This document shows, one piece after another, positions 1 through 10,631 of a stretch of DNA of 64,000 nucleotides. This stretch comes from Isoetes taiwanensis. Lineage: Eukaryota; Streptophyta; Lycopodiopsida; Isoetales; Isoetaceae. The notes under the pieces were generated by a model, which was given only the letters and a program-made list of their open reading frames with translations, was not told where the DNA came from and made no database searches. The translations under genes and the position numbers were made by a program. The stretch lies in NCBI GenBank assembly GCA_021234155.1, contig JAJEKV010000291.1:188001-252000 (forward strand), written 5' to 3'. How positions within the stretch are numbered: the stretch's first letter is position 1; every line of letters starts with the position of its first letter.

Positions 1-180
1 ATCCTCTCCCTCATCATCTTCCTGACCTTCCAGAAGAACATATCTGCAGAGTTTCTCGAAGGTCATCCACTTATCGGAGGGGGCCCTGTTTCCTTTAGGA
101 CGCTGAGGACAACCCAATGCTTTCCACTGTTGCCGAGCGTGTATGATCTGGTCAGGATAACGGGCTGCATTCAGTAAATG
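1..180 (-). CDS. Partial exon of an unknown protein, running off the left edge
   Basis: The minus strand is open for 60 codons from position 180 to the window edge; a TGA lies just upstream (181-183). The reading contains AARYPDQIIHARQQW, then WMTFEKLCRYVLLEG and an acidic end EDDEGED. It has balanced, protein-like composition and is too short to carry a recognisable domain. A possible splice acceptor (GAATGCAG) lies at the start of the open stretch. It may be a downstream exon of the minus-strand gene at 1096-2378, because that gene ends at what looks like a splice donor. The simple join of the two is out of phase, so at least one more exon would be needed. Function unknown. Confidence 0.4.
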
Positions 181-249
181 TCACAATGTTAGAGCATGAA
201 AGTATCTCATAACACCCGAAGGAATATAATAAATAGAAGGATGCAGGGG

Positions 250-830
250 GTTTTCTCGACTCGCGAGTCGAGAATAACCACAGGAGAGGAGAAAACATAG
301 GAGTCAAGTCAAGGCGAAGCGAAAGCAAGCATTCCCAAATCTTTGCTTTCCGCCTCTTAACGCATGCAACTTAGGATATTAACTAAGCGACATTGCCCGA
401 AGAGGCGGGGAAAGAAAGATTGGGAAGGCTCGATGCTTTCACTCTTCAACCATTAATCTCTAATGTTTTCTCTATTGCACTAGAGTTTCGACTCATGAAG
501 CGGGTAAGTCGAGGAGCACAGGAGAGGAGAAGATCGAAGGGACTTTCTCACGACTGAAGTCGAGAATACCATTAGAGAAGAGAGAACATATGAGAATGAA
601 GGCAATGAGTGAAAGCACCGGCCATTCCCAAATCCTTGCCCCGCCTCTTGAACGATGCAACTTAGGATGTAAATCCGTTTACATTGCCTCAAGAGGCTTA
701 GGGAAGACGGGGATGGGAAGGCTCGATGCTTTCACTCATCAATCATTAATCTCTAATGTCTCTCTATTGCTCGGGTATATGACTGCCGAGTCGAAAAGTC
801 GAAGCGTGAGAAAATTCGAGTAGAAGGGAC
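250..830. repeat. Two tandem units of about 288 bp with internal inverted repeats
   Basis: Positions 250-537 and 538-about 826 are diverged direct copies. Each starts with a short hairpin built on TCTCGACT, passes through a purine-rich GGAGAGGAGAA-like stretch, then a segment beginning CATTCCCAAATC that pairs with an inverted copy GGGAAGGCTCGATG further on, and ends near ATTAATCTCTAATG. A third unit seems to start at 831 but degenerates. No coding potential was seen. The paired arms inside each unit suggest a foldback or a MITE-like origin. Confidence 0.75.
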
Positions 831-1075
831 TTTCTCGACCAGCGGTCGAGAAAGCCCCTTCATGCCGACTTTCTGCGCTCTTTCGACTCGCCCAGTCCAG
901 AAAGTCCCCTTCAATCTTGACTTTCTTTACTTGCGGGGTTTCTGCCGACCGTGAGTCGAAAGCCCCGCGATCTTCCGATTTCTGTGTTCCTCACGGCTTT
1001 CTCGACTCGCAAGTCAAGATACCCCTGAAGAATGCACGAAAGTGAGCGAGGGCTTTCGACTTCGCGAATCGAAAC
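253..1075. repeat. Left cluster of short hairpin repeats (TCTCGACT...AGTCGAGA)
   Basis: Short palindromes recur here: a perfect 22-bp one at 253-274, and variants near 485-515, 541-570, 831-853, 880-910, 1006-1030 and 1050-1075. The arms are TTCTCGACT and AGTCGAGAA around a GCGA-like centre. Arms and centre vary from copy to copy. A second cluster sits at 3600-4625. Spacing is irregular, so this is not a simple satellite. Confidence 0.75.
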
Positions 1076-1095
1076 CCCCAAATCGAAACGATAAT

Positions 1096-2378
1096 TTACC
1101 TTATGTAGGCGGCACTTGCCGCTATTATGTTTAGGCGGTGGCTAATCTTTGGCGAAACTCCGTTGGTGGCATCTCCGCCGAAAGAACTGCACTCGTTTAG
1201 AATATCCGTCCTTGATCCTTTGCGGCACTTCCTTTTCCGATGCGCAATACTTGCGGCGCCCTCTTTGAATCTTTGGCCGTCAAACCCAAAACTCGACGTC
1301 TTTTCCTTGGTCTTCCTCGGGACTTCGGTGAACAACTCACCGGTCGACCTGCTGAATGGTATGACATCCGCGGGCATTGGATCTGCAACAGGATGCCGCA
1401 CCATCAAGTTCAGAATCTCCAGCATGTGTGCGGGATTAAATTCCCTGTGGTTGAACAAGACGGCATCTCCTGTGCAAACCTTGAGGGCGTCGATGTCGGC
1501 GAAGGCTTGTGTGATATCCCCAATGGATATCTTGGGCCGGCCGCTCCATCTTCTCGGGCCCCTCTGTGATTTCCTAATGCGCTCATCACGGATCAAGAAT
1601 TGGGAGTCGACCATATCTTCCTCATCTTCAGCATCTGAATCCTCCCGTGTAGTCTCATCTGCTTCATCTGCAGTCTTGTCCGGAGTTTTTTCTTTGTGAA
1701 CTACAACATCCATGGTAACTGCCGAGTGCTTTAGAGTCTTTAGCACGCTGGACATAAAGCTCCCGGTGTTGAACAGCTTCTCCCTCACCCTGGAAATCTC
1801 CATTCCAAGCTCCCGGGATGTCAGGGTTCCGGCCTCCTTCATCCCTTCCAGATCCTTCCACCCAAGGTTCTGACAATTTAAAGGCGCCGGCCTTTTGTCG
1901 GTCCCCTTCGACTTGCTCATTGAAGAGTGAGAGTAATTAGATACTGATAACTTCTTCGTGTGGTAGAACTTACCCTTCAGGCAGTCTTCCACATACAATG
2001 TAATGTGCTTCGAATCTGGCGCAGAGACGGAGAGCACAACACCGACCTTCTTGTACTTGTCGCCGGAGCTCTTCTTATCCCTTTGCCACAGAAACAGATC
2101 CTTCTCCTTCCCACTTGTTGATACTTCGACATACCACCAAGAATCTGCTGGTGTATCAAGCAGCTCTGTCTCCAATCCCTCGATAACGAAGAACGGAGTT
2201 CGGCCAGTGATCACTAGCGTCTCCGCAGTGAATGCTGCAAGACAGAAGGATGGATCAGTAAAGGTATCCTGACCGAACACAAAACCGAGAGCTCACCTGG
2301 AGTCACTGTCTTTCTTTTCTTGGTGCCGCTTGAACCAGCTTCCGCTCCGGCGCCTCGCTTCTTCGATGGAGTCGCCAT
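1096..2378 (-). CDS. Spliced gene for a lysine-rich, acidic protein of unknown function
   Basis: Exon 1 is 2297-2378 and starts MATPSKKRGAG with a second basic cluster TKKRK, resembling a bipartite nuclear-localisation signal. A 62-bp intron (2235-2296; donor CCAG/GTGAGC, acceptor CTTGCAG) joins in frame to exon 2 (2234-1096), giving about 406 residues. Exon 2 has a folded-looking first half containing SWWYVEV and LFLWQRDKK, then a strongly acidic segment DSDAEDEEDMVD in the middle, and a basic tail HRKRKCRKG. I recognise no family. The apparent stop (TAA) lies inside AAG/GTAAAT, a good splice donor, so the coding region may continue in further exons towards position 1. A second strong donor-like GGTAAGTT lies in frame near 1970. 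It could be a host gene or cargo of a transposon; the hairpin clusters on both sides favour repeat-rich surroundings. Confidence 0.55.
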
Positions 2379-2847
2379 ATCTGTATGCCCCCGCATCTTC
2401 TTGCTGCTCGGATTCCCTTGTAAATTGAGCCTCTTCCGCGCCTTGGAAGGTTTAGGACTGCACGTAAAAAAGGTCGGGCGTGTTCTTAAATTTGAAATTA
2501 AGGACACACAATGATTCAAGGAAAAAAAGTGGGCTAAGGGTACAGCACGGCCAGCTTTAGCCCGCCCAAACACCAATTCCAAATTCATTCACTTCCAGGG
2601 ACTTAGTGAGCGCAGTGGAGATTTCCGGGCGCTTAGTTCGGCAGCGGGGCGCACAGCGACCGGAGGCGGAGATCGATTGTTCAATGAAGTTCACGGATGG
2701 ATTTTAACGATGTCTTTGTAAGCTCCTAACGGCCTTTTACTGCGGTGTCTATTTCTAACTGCGTGTCTTTTTGCAAATAGTTGATTTGATCGATGTGCAC
2801 GGGGCTAAGGTAGCAAGCGGAACAGTTCCATGATCAAAACAGGGAGT

Positions 2848-3320
2848 TGTTCGCGTATTACTCCGATCCATTGTTTCCGTGCCCAGCATCTCTCAACCCA
2901 GAGAGTATATTTCATCTCTCGACGCTGAAATATGCTGGACAAGGAAACAATAAATCTGCCGAGCTTACGAGCAGTTCCATGTTCTATACACATCTGGCAT
3001 GTTCTACACACATAATGAAACACCTCTTCTCGCAAGAACTCCTTGGGCCATTGTATCACAGATCCCGCAGCCTCACCAAGAGTCTTCGCTTCTTCTGTTG
3101 GCCTCATCAACAATGCATCCCCATCAAATACTTGTATCAAAGCGATTCTCGCGTATCCCTCTTCCATGGCGCTGCAGTGTAGTGTTCCCGTGTCTTGCAG
3201 CTCATATCGACAGCTCTCCCGATTTATCGTTTCCTTGTTGAGCATATTTCAGCGTCGAGATACTCTCTACGTTGAGAGATGCTCAGCAAGGGAACTATAA
3301 ATCGGAGCAACTCGCGAACA
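2848..3320. mobile_element. Foldback element with two arms of about 110-118 bp
   Basis: Positions 2848-2965 match, inverted, 3212-3320. Shared landmarks on the two strands are TGTTCGCG at the outer edge, GCATCTCTCAAC, ATCTCTCGACGCTGAAATAT and AAGGAAACAATAAATC at the inner edge. The arms are imperfect. The 246-bp loop contains CTCCTTGGGCCATTGTATC and can be read on the minus strand without a stop, but it has no recognisable domain. This fits a Foldback or hairpin MITE. No target duplication was established. Confidence 0.7.
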
Positions 3321-3599
3321 GTTTCATCTGTCTGTATTTTTGCTTTGAATGCCTTCCATTCTGTTTAGAAGCATCGGTCCGAGTATCTGTTAGGCATGCT
3401 AGTTGTGTATAGATAATGCTAGGTCTAGGGCCTTTTTGATGTAGTTCAAAGCACCCCCCTGTGGTTAGTCCCAGAGGCCTCCACCCAGTCCGGGCCACTC
3501 CCCTTCGCAATATTCGAGGAAGATGGTTCGAAGGAGAGTGGCTCGGGGCGTGATAGAGGCACACAGGACTAAACCTAGACTAGAGGCACGAGTGAGAAT
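3321..3599. other. Intergenic stretch, nothing recognised
   Basis: No conserved reading frame or RNA gene seen. The phrase CAATATTCGAGGAAGATGG (3509-3527) recurs at 3922-3940, so this stretch belongs to the same repeat family as the hairpin cluster to its right. Confidence 0.4.
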
Positions 3600-4625
3600 A
3601 GGATGGTTAAGGGATTCTCGACTTGCGAAGTCGAGAATCCCGATGTTGGCTTGATGCCGCATTCTCACTCGCAAGCCTCGGGAATCGGTGTTGGCTTGAT
3701 GCCCCAGATCCTCGACCATAAGTCGAGAATGCCTTAGCCCCGGAAACTCTAGGTAGTACTCCCGAGTCTTTGGTGGTTAAGGCATTTCGACTCAGAATCG
3801 TGAATGCATGCCAGCCAACCTATGGCATTATCGAGTCTTGAAGAGAAAATAAAGTTGGGTGGTTGAGGCCTTAAGGATGCATTGGTTGTTGCGGAGGCCT
3901 CCACTCCAACCCCCCTCTCGCAATATTCGAGGAAGATGGTTCAAGGAGAGTGGTTCGACCGGTCGAGGAACCTACGCACTGCATTACGGGGATAATTGGT
4001 TGTCTAAGGGATTTCGACTTGGCGAAGTGAGAATGCACGAAAACATGTCGAAAGCCTCCCCGTGGTTTGGCCCGCAGGTCTAGCCAATAGGCCCTTCCTT
4101 TGCAATCGAGGAAGATAATTTGAAGGAGAGTGGCTAAGATCGTCTGTAGCGCTCGCGGACAAGACAACGTAAGAATGCACCGATTTTTCGACCAGCGTGT
4201 CTCGACTCACGAAAGTTGAGAAGGCGTACCAAGACGCTCTCGATGAAGTAGAGGCTCCACTAGTCGGGAGCCACCCAATCGCACATTCGGCTTAAGATGG
4301 TTCGCGGGAGGGGCTCTGACGGGTAGAGGCACCGGGCGACCGACACGAGCCATTGGTCATGCAGATGACATTCTCGACTGGCGAGTCGAGAATGCACAAA
4401 AGGCATTGGCTGGCTTTCGAGGACTAGAAGGACCTTGGGTAGCTGTCTGCGTTCTCGACTCACGATTCGAGATTGCCTCAACCAGCCAACAATCCGGGGT
4501 ACACAATTCTCTCCTCCGAGCGAGACGAGATTCTCGACTCGCGAAGTCGAGAAGAAGGCTTGTACTTCCTCGGATTGTTGGCAAAAGCCGAGGCATTCTC
4601 GACTCAGCGAAGTCGAAAGCCGAAA
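3600..4625. repeat. Right cluster of short hairpin repeats in diverged tandem units
   Basis: About nine hairpins of the same type as at 253-1075: 3613-3639, about 3710-3731, 3783-3808, 4012-4033, 4199-4221, 4371-4392 (near perfect), 4452-4475, 4531-4553 and 4594-4618. Between them, phrases such as GAGGAAGATGGTT and GGAGAGTGG recur, showing larger diverged tandem units. Open frames here are by-products of the repeats. Confidence 0.7.
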
Positions 4626-4679
4626 AGTGTACCGCGACCTTTCCCCGCAAGGGAGGATATTTTGTGAGTTAGAAAGATT

Positions 4680-5640
4680 TGGATTTGCTGTAAAGCAAAT
4701 CCTGTTCTTAGATCATAGTTAAAAACATTCATTCATAGTTAAGTTCTGTTATGAAACAGTCATAGAAAGTTTTGCAATTTCTGTTGTGAATCATTCATAG
4801 TAATGTTCTGTTACTGCTCTGTGGATTTTTTCTTCCTATCACCTGTCTCTGAGGATTCCTAGTTCAGTTGTCTGCCACTAGTCTTAGCACTAGTCTTACT
4901 TATGCCTGTACAAGGTTTTCAATAAAACAAAAACTAAGAAGAAGAAAACAAACACAGAAAACAAAACAAAAGCAAAACAGAAAACAATGAAAACATGTGA
5001 AATAGAGTGAAACAGTGGAGACAAAAGAGAACATATTAAAAAAGCAAACCTGGTAGATTTGCTGGATGCAGAGGAAGCTCCCGTGTTTGATTCCATGTTT
5101 GAACAGGCGTTTGCAAAGCGAGAATAGGGATTTGTCGGGCTGGAAATTGAAACAGGGGATAGTAAGAACCTCTGATAAAAGAATATAAGTAAGAGTGCAA
5201 TAAAACTAAAAAGGACTTACAGAAAACTAAAAAGAAGCAATAAAAAAAGCTATAAACTTACAGAGAAGAACCTCACTTTCTTCTCAGGCAGTAACGCCCG
5301 CTCGAACACTCAAACTATGCAAGAATCTCGGCGCTAGATGCGTCCCGATCCGTCGACCGTGTCTTCATCATAAGAAGCCGTCGGAATTGAGAGATTGGAA
5401 GGATCGCCAAGGGCGGAGCTCCAGAGACGGAATGGAAAAACAGAACAGAGAAAGAATGAATGGATGAATGGGTCGCGGGAGAAGAGGAAGAGGGTGCAGT
5501 TATTTCGGGCTGCACCCTCGAACCTCGATAAAGTGCCATTATGACACCCTGTCACGTGTGGGCCATGCGATCCGTGACATGGGTGTCCGGATTGCTGACA
5601 TGGCAATGTCAGCGGTCGCTGACGAGGCACCACGTGGGCC
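4680..5640. other. Intergenic stretch with one possible minus-strand first exon
   Basis: Position 4917-5045 is A-rich on the plus strand, as expected of a pyrimidine-rich intron on the minus strand. Just upstream on the minus strand, 5050-5096 reads MESNTGASSASSKST followed by CCAG/GTTTGC, a plausible donor, but no convincing second exon was found. Around 5550-5640 are two CACGTG cores (5553-5558 and 5631-5636) and a short CTGACATGGCAATGTCAG palindrome. None of this proves a gene. Confidence 0.3.
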
Positions 5641-5644
5641 ATAT

Positions 5645-5935
5645 TTTTAATGGTTATTATGTTTATAATGGTTAATAGATTTAATGGTTAATGGTTTTAA
5701 TGTTTTTAATGGTTAATGGTTCTAATGGTTAATGGTTATAATGGTTACATGGTTATATGGTTATAGTGTTTTAATGTTTTTGCTGGTTATATGGTTTTAA
5801 TGTTTTTAATGGTTTAATGGTTCTATGTGGTTTAATGGTCTTAAATGGTTGTATATAGTTTAATTGTTTAATGGTTTAAATGGTTGTATATGTGGATTTA
5901 ATGGTTTAAATGGTTGTATATGGTTTTAATGTGTG
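5645..5935. repeat. Low-complexity TTAATGGTT-type repeat
   Basis: About 290 bp composed of irregular variants of TTAATGG, TTATATGG and TTTAATGGTT. It lies immediately before the decayed transposase-like gene. No coding or RNA potential. Confidence 0.9.
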
Positions 5936-5944
5936 CTCTTTCAT

Positions 5945-8770
5945 TCAAGGAGCATGTGAGATGAGCAAAATGGAGCCAAGGAAGCCCAGCACAGGACATT
6001 GCCCTAGGCTCCAATGGAGGAAGATGGCCTGCTTGTTGTTGCACCCTTGCAACGAGACAGTATTTGCAGAGGGCATCATAACTGCAGTTGATCCTTTTGA
6101 TAGTGTGAATGATGAAAGGCTGGGAGATGATCATCTTGGAGTTGGCATTGTGAAGCTTCTTATCCAAGTTGATACAATCATGTCCCAGGGAAGCTCTAGT
6201 GATTGCATTGTGTGCTCTTGTTGGAGTCCCAAACTCAGTTGAGATGGCCAATTAGATATATTACACACAAGAATGGTGATAGTTTGGAATGCCCTACTGA
6301 ACTACATACCCCAAGGCCCACCCCAGGCCATGTGGAAGATTTGGTGGTCGATGAGCATCCTTTGATCACAAGGAAGAGGCACTATGTTTTTCATAAAAGG
6401 CAGCCAAGGGTGCCCAAGAGGCCTAGAAGTGACAAATATTTAGAAAGGATGGAAAGTATGGCCCCAACCAAAGAAAACCTAGGCAATTAGGGGACAAGAG
6501 TGTTGTGACCCTAGATTGCACAAAGGCATCTGATGTGTGGATGACCTCGTCAAGTGTGAGATAAGGTCCCAATACATTGGACAGCTTTTTATAAAGATAG
6601 GATTAATTTCATCTACTCCTTGTGTAGGAATTCCAGCTATGATGAAAACACAGGAAGGCTACTGTATCAATTGAGGGGCCTGAAGGTATGTATGAGAGCA
6701 TTGAGATGGATTCTTGGGGTGAGCAAGTCTTCATTCTACAGATACTAGGAGCAGGTTAGAAAAGGGCACAGTTTGTTCCAACATGACAATGCACTCACTT
6801 TGAAACCTAGAGCAAATACTCTCAAGGCCATTGCAGTCTTGAGAGCTTTGTGAGATACATGTCTCAATCTATGCCCCACAAGTCGAAGGTGAACGAAAGC
6901 ACTGTGCGAAAGTGGTGCAAAGGGTGTTGCCACAACACTATATCCAAAAGGAGTGCCTTAAAGAGGTCAACTCCATCCTAGAAACTACTGGAGGTAGGCC
7001 TCTTTCTCAATTACATTTCAGCAAGTTATGGAGCAATCACTTCTCAGACGTGAGTGTCCTGCAACACATGCCATTCTCAAAGTGCAACACTTGCATTCAA
7101 CTCAAGGATACACTTGCATCAACTGCAATAGAGAAAGAAAGAATGGCAATCAGGGAGCAATTTGCAGATCACCAAAGGGACCAAATATCATGTAGATAGT
7201 TGTATTGGCAGTGGAGAACATTTTCTCAGATGCAGCCTGACAGATTTCTGTGTATAATTCATGATAAGATGGACCAACACAAGACTTTCTTGCCAAAGCT
7301 AGATCCTTTACCCAAGCGTTGTCAAAACGCTTTTCAGATGAAAGTAAGTCTGGCGGGTGTCTTAACACATGGTCATGGAACTGGAACCTATGGTTATTTT
7401 GTGTTTGATCTATATGGAGGGATGATCCAAACTTCCATGTGAGCTCTATTTTCAAGTGCTTGAGAACACTAGAGAAAGGATCGATAGAAGGGAGGAGGTA
7501 TTCCCCATCAGCACCCATTTTTGAGGCTTTGATGGATGATCAACCGCTTTGTTACCAAAGGCAGATAAAAAAGCTCACATCCAAGGTGTCTAGTGAATCA
7601 AGGGGGACTTGGGATGATTTCCCCTTACTTGAGAAACAACTGCCAGAGGAGCTATGTGTTCAATTGGACAACTGTTGGAAAGAAAACAAGAATAGATGGA
7701 TGTTTGGGGCAATGTCATACTTGACAACAGTGGGAGTATTCAAAGTTGTGAAAGTGGGATTCATGATAGTTGGGCATACGCATGATGATATAGATGCATT
7801 CTTTGGAACTTTCTCCACCAAGCTCAAGAGAGAAAACGTGACTAGTCTCCCTGAACTAATGGATGTGTTTGAGAGCTGTTGAGAGCTGCATTGACCCCAA
7901 CCCACTGGCTTTCTTGATGGACGAGGTTGCAGATTGGAAATCATTTGTCGAGGGATACTTGCTAGATGGTAAGGATTAGTTGACAGGACACACAAAGCCA
8001 CTTCAGTTCAAGTTTTGGGTTAGGGATGGAATACCAATCATGCAATATAAGTGGAGACCAGGTGACAAGTTGTGGATGCCTGTACAAGGAATCGAATTGT
8101 GGCAACGGGGTGCTGCTGGTGAAGTTCTCATTCCTAAAGGGCAGCCAAAACCACTACCTCCCTTCAAGACTGTCAAAGACTCTAGCCAACTAGTGAAGGG
8201 CATCAAGGATTATATAACACACTGGGATGATGTTCGAAATGGAAAGCACACCTCCACTCTTAAGAAAAATCAAATGGACTCCCGAATCAAGTACTGGGAG
8301 AAAGTTGTGACATGCTTAGAAACTGAACAACCATGTGGGAGGGAGCTGAGAGACGGGTTCTTTGTGAGTCAAGATGGGAGGGTTCTCAAGGAGCAAGCAC
8401 GTCTAAGAATGTTCACTTGGGTCCTAACAAGGGTTCCAAGTGGTTTGTGGGAAGTAAGGCCTCAAAGCCGAAGTGGTTTGATCTTCCTGAGTGGGATCCC
8501 TTTGAGGACATCAAGGAAGGATACTTTGTGCTAGTAAGGCCGGATGATGAGGATTGTCCAATATGGTTAGGGGTGGCACTCTCTGATGTAACCACCACTA
8601 TGGCTGATGGAGAGGAGTTGCGTCCTGGATTCCAAATTCAATATTGGGAGCCCATTGGAAGACACAAGAAGTGCAACTTGAAGGAGCAATACACCGACTG
8701 CTGGGAGAAGAAGTGGAGGGCAAATCATGCTGGTCCTCAAAGGAGGGAATTGGTGGAGTGTGTGGTATAG
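5945..8770 (+). pseudogene. Decayed DUF7869-type transposase-like gene
   Basis: Coding traces continue for 2.8 kb in shifting frames. In order: a block with FAEGIITAVDP and DERLGDDHLGVG (about 6060-6170); YQLRGLKVCMRALRWILGVS (about 6660-6720); SKCNTCIQLKD, a Cys pair (about 7078-7110); HDKMDQHKTFLPKL (about 7260); LDNCWKENKNRWMFGAMSYL (about 7660); GHTHDDIDAFFG (about 7770); and a C-terminal block GYFVLVRPDDEDCPIWLG (about 8520). The Asp-rich motifs in this order match the DUF7869 family, which I take to be an RNase-H-like, transposase-derived fold; that assignment is from memory. At least five frameshifts or stops break it (near 6240, 6490, 7197, 7440, 7880). It cannot make an active enzyme. 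No terminal repeats were identified. Confidence 0.7.
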
Positions 8771-9322
8771 TCATATCCAAGTTCTCACATTGCAAATGAC
8801 AACACACACAAGATCCCAAAAAAGGAGATGGACAAAGCCATGAGCAACCTCCTTGCTTTGTCATTGTATGAGGGTAGATAATATTGAGAAGCTTAAAAAC
8901 TTTCCCAACTAGTGGTTTGTAAAATTTATGAGGAAAACAAGTAACCCAATTCTTTGTGTGTGATGTGTAATTCTATTCAAGCAATCAATTTTTTTCTGGG
9001 GTATGAGTCCCATTTTCAGTCCGAGTCCCAAAATTCGAGATTTGTCCCACTTTAATTAAATACGACTTCACTGCTCTTCGCCTTTGCAAAAAAGAAAGCT
9101 TATCAAATTCATTGTCAAACCACCTGTTTACAGAGCTGTGAGTGCCCCTCTTTTAGATCTTTTTCAGATATTCTTAGTTACTGCCCAGAAATACCACTCC
9201 AACTCTTCATTCTCCTAAATGCGATACAAATAGAGTATTTAGGCAGTGCAAAACCATGAGGATGTAGAAAGAAATGGATGACTCAAACCATACCGCTTTT
9301 AATGTTTTATTGTCTTATACAA
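8771..9322. other. A+T-rich intergenic DNA, nothing recognised
   Basis: Follows the decayed transposase-like gene and precedes the inverted-repeat element. No reading frame of interest and no structured RNA was seen. Confidence 0.4.
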
Positions 9323-9342
9323 ATACAACATGATTGCAAATT

Positions 9343-9370
9343 AAACGGGAGTGTTGCAGCACTCCCGTTT
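9343..9370. repeat. 28-bp near-perfect palindrome at the left terminus of the element
   Basis: AAACGGGAGTG and CACTCCCGTTT flank a six-base centre (TTGCAG). The right end has two CTCCCGTTT copies in the same orientation (13333-13341 and 13352-13360) instead of a hairpin, so the two ends differ in structure. Confidence 0.8.
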
Positions 9371-9836
9371 CAAAGATTCCCTTGAAAAAAACACCATGCT
9401 CTTAAAATTGGCCTTTTTTGGATAAACTTGAGAATTTCAAAAGGTTCAGTTTTTTTTTCCCCTCATTTTGGCTCCTCATTAAGTGACAACTTGTTTTTTG
9501 CAAAGAAGCACCCTTAAAAATGGCAAAATATAGACGTGAATACATAATCTCTAAAAATGAGATATCAAAAACATCAAAGTAGAGAAGAAAAAATAATAAC
9601 TATTTCTTTGAAATTTTTCAGTACATCAATTTGGCACTCCAAAAATTTGGTGCTATTGAACAATACGCCCTTCAGACGTTGCAACTGGGTATATATCCCA
9701 AGTCTCCACGTTTAGTTATTCCCTCAAGTATGTTTGACATGTTTTGATGTTCTATTGGCCAAATAAAAAAATAAGAAAATAATCAAGTAAACAAATGAAC
9801 ACTAGAACACATAAAACAAAAAATGTAAAAACAAAA

Positions 9837-9977
9837 GTGTATTCTGGAATACACTTGTTTTTCTAAAATATAAACGTGTATTCCAGAATACACACTTTGG
9901 ATTTTGAGAAAGCAAAAGTGTATTCCAGAATACACTTTTGCTTTCCTGATAAAGCAAATGTGTATTCTGGAATACAC
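9837..9977. repeat. Left subterminal cluster of four 18-bp palindromes
   Basis: Copies of GTGTATTCYRGAATACAC at 9837-9854, 9876-9893, 9918-9935 and 9960-9977, at steps of 39, 42 and 42 bases. Two copies are flanked by AGCAAA(A) and TTTTGCT, extending the palindrome to about 30 bp. Spacing is close to four helical turns, so bound proteins would lie on the same DNA face. The short open frames here (CIPEYTF and similar) are translations of the palindrome, not proteins. Confidence 0.9.
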
Positions 9978-10226
9978 TTTTGCTTTCCTAACACATTTGA
10001 TTGTACAAAGTTTCTACGCAAGAACGAGAAAAGGGTGCTTGTGTACTGCATGTATATCTACTAGTGTACAAAATATTTGTTGGAGAAAAGCAACTAATGA
10101 TTCTTAAACGATTAATTTAGTGGCAAAAGACTTTCTTAAGTTCTGATTGAGGCTCATAGGATAAGTTTCACAATATTAAATTATGAAGACAAATTCTTAA
10201 AAGACCAATGCGCATGCTCTGTTGTA

Positions 10227-10631
10227 GAGCATTTTGGTTAGCGAACAACTCATTGTGATTTTTTTTTAAGGGGCAATTCTTAGAGGGATTCACATGGACG
10301 ATTATAAAATAAAATTCCAAATTAACCCTTGTGATAACAACTAATGGAATGAACTAGAGCTGATCAAACGTAGTTGTTGGGCGTCCTTTCCTCCAGTTTA
10401 GAAGTAGAGCCCATTTAAATTAACGAGAGCATTTTGGTTGGCAAACAACTCATTGTGATTTTTTTCAAGGGGCAATTCTTACTTAGAAGGATTCACATGG
10501 ACTTGATTATAAAACAAAATTCCAAATTAACCCTTGTAATAACAACTATAGAGACATGTTTGTAGATTGATCAAACGTAGTTGTTGGGCGTCCTTTCCTC
10601 CAATTTAGAAGTAGAGCCCATTTAACTGTAA
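10227..10631. repeat. Tandem duplication of about 200 bp inside the element
   Basis: Positions 10227-10426 and 10427-10631 are diverged direct copies. Both contain AACAACTCATTGTGATTTT, then AAATTCCAAATTAACCC..., then TAGTTGTTGGGCGTCC and AAGTAGAGCCCATTTAA. A few indels separate them. No coding potential. Confidence 0.85.

Noticed and set aside
1127-1699. 190-codon plus-strand frame opposite the unknown gene
   Set aside because: It is the antisense shadow of the minus-strand coding exon, which has splice sites and a better composition.
253-4625. CRISPR-like array of short palindromic repeats
   Set aside because: The spacing is irregular, repeats vary, no cas gene is present and the genome is a plant.
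9863-10064. Several overlapping short frames with CIPEYTFAF-like repeats on both strands
   Set aside because: They are the translation of the 18-bp palindromes in every frame, not proteins.
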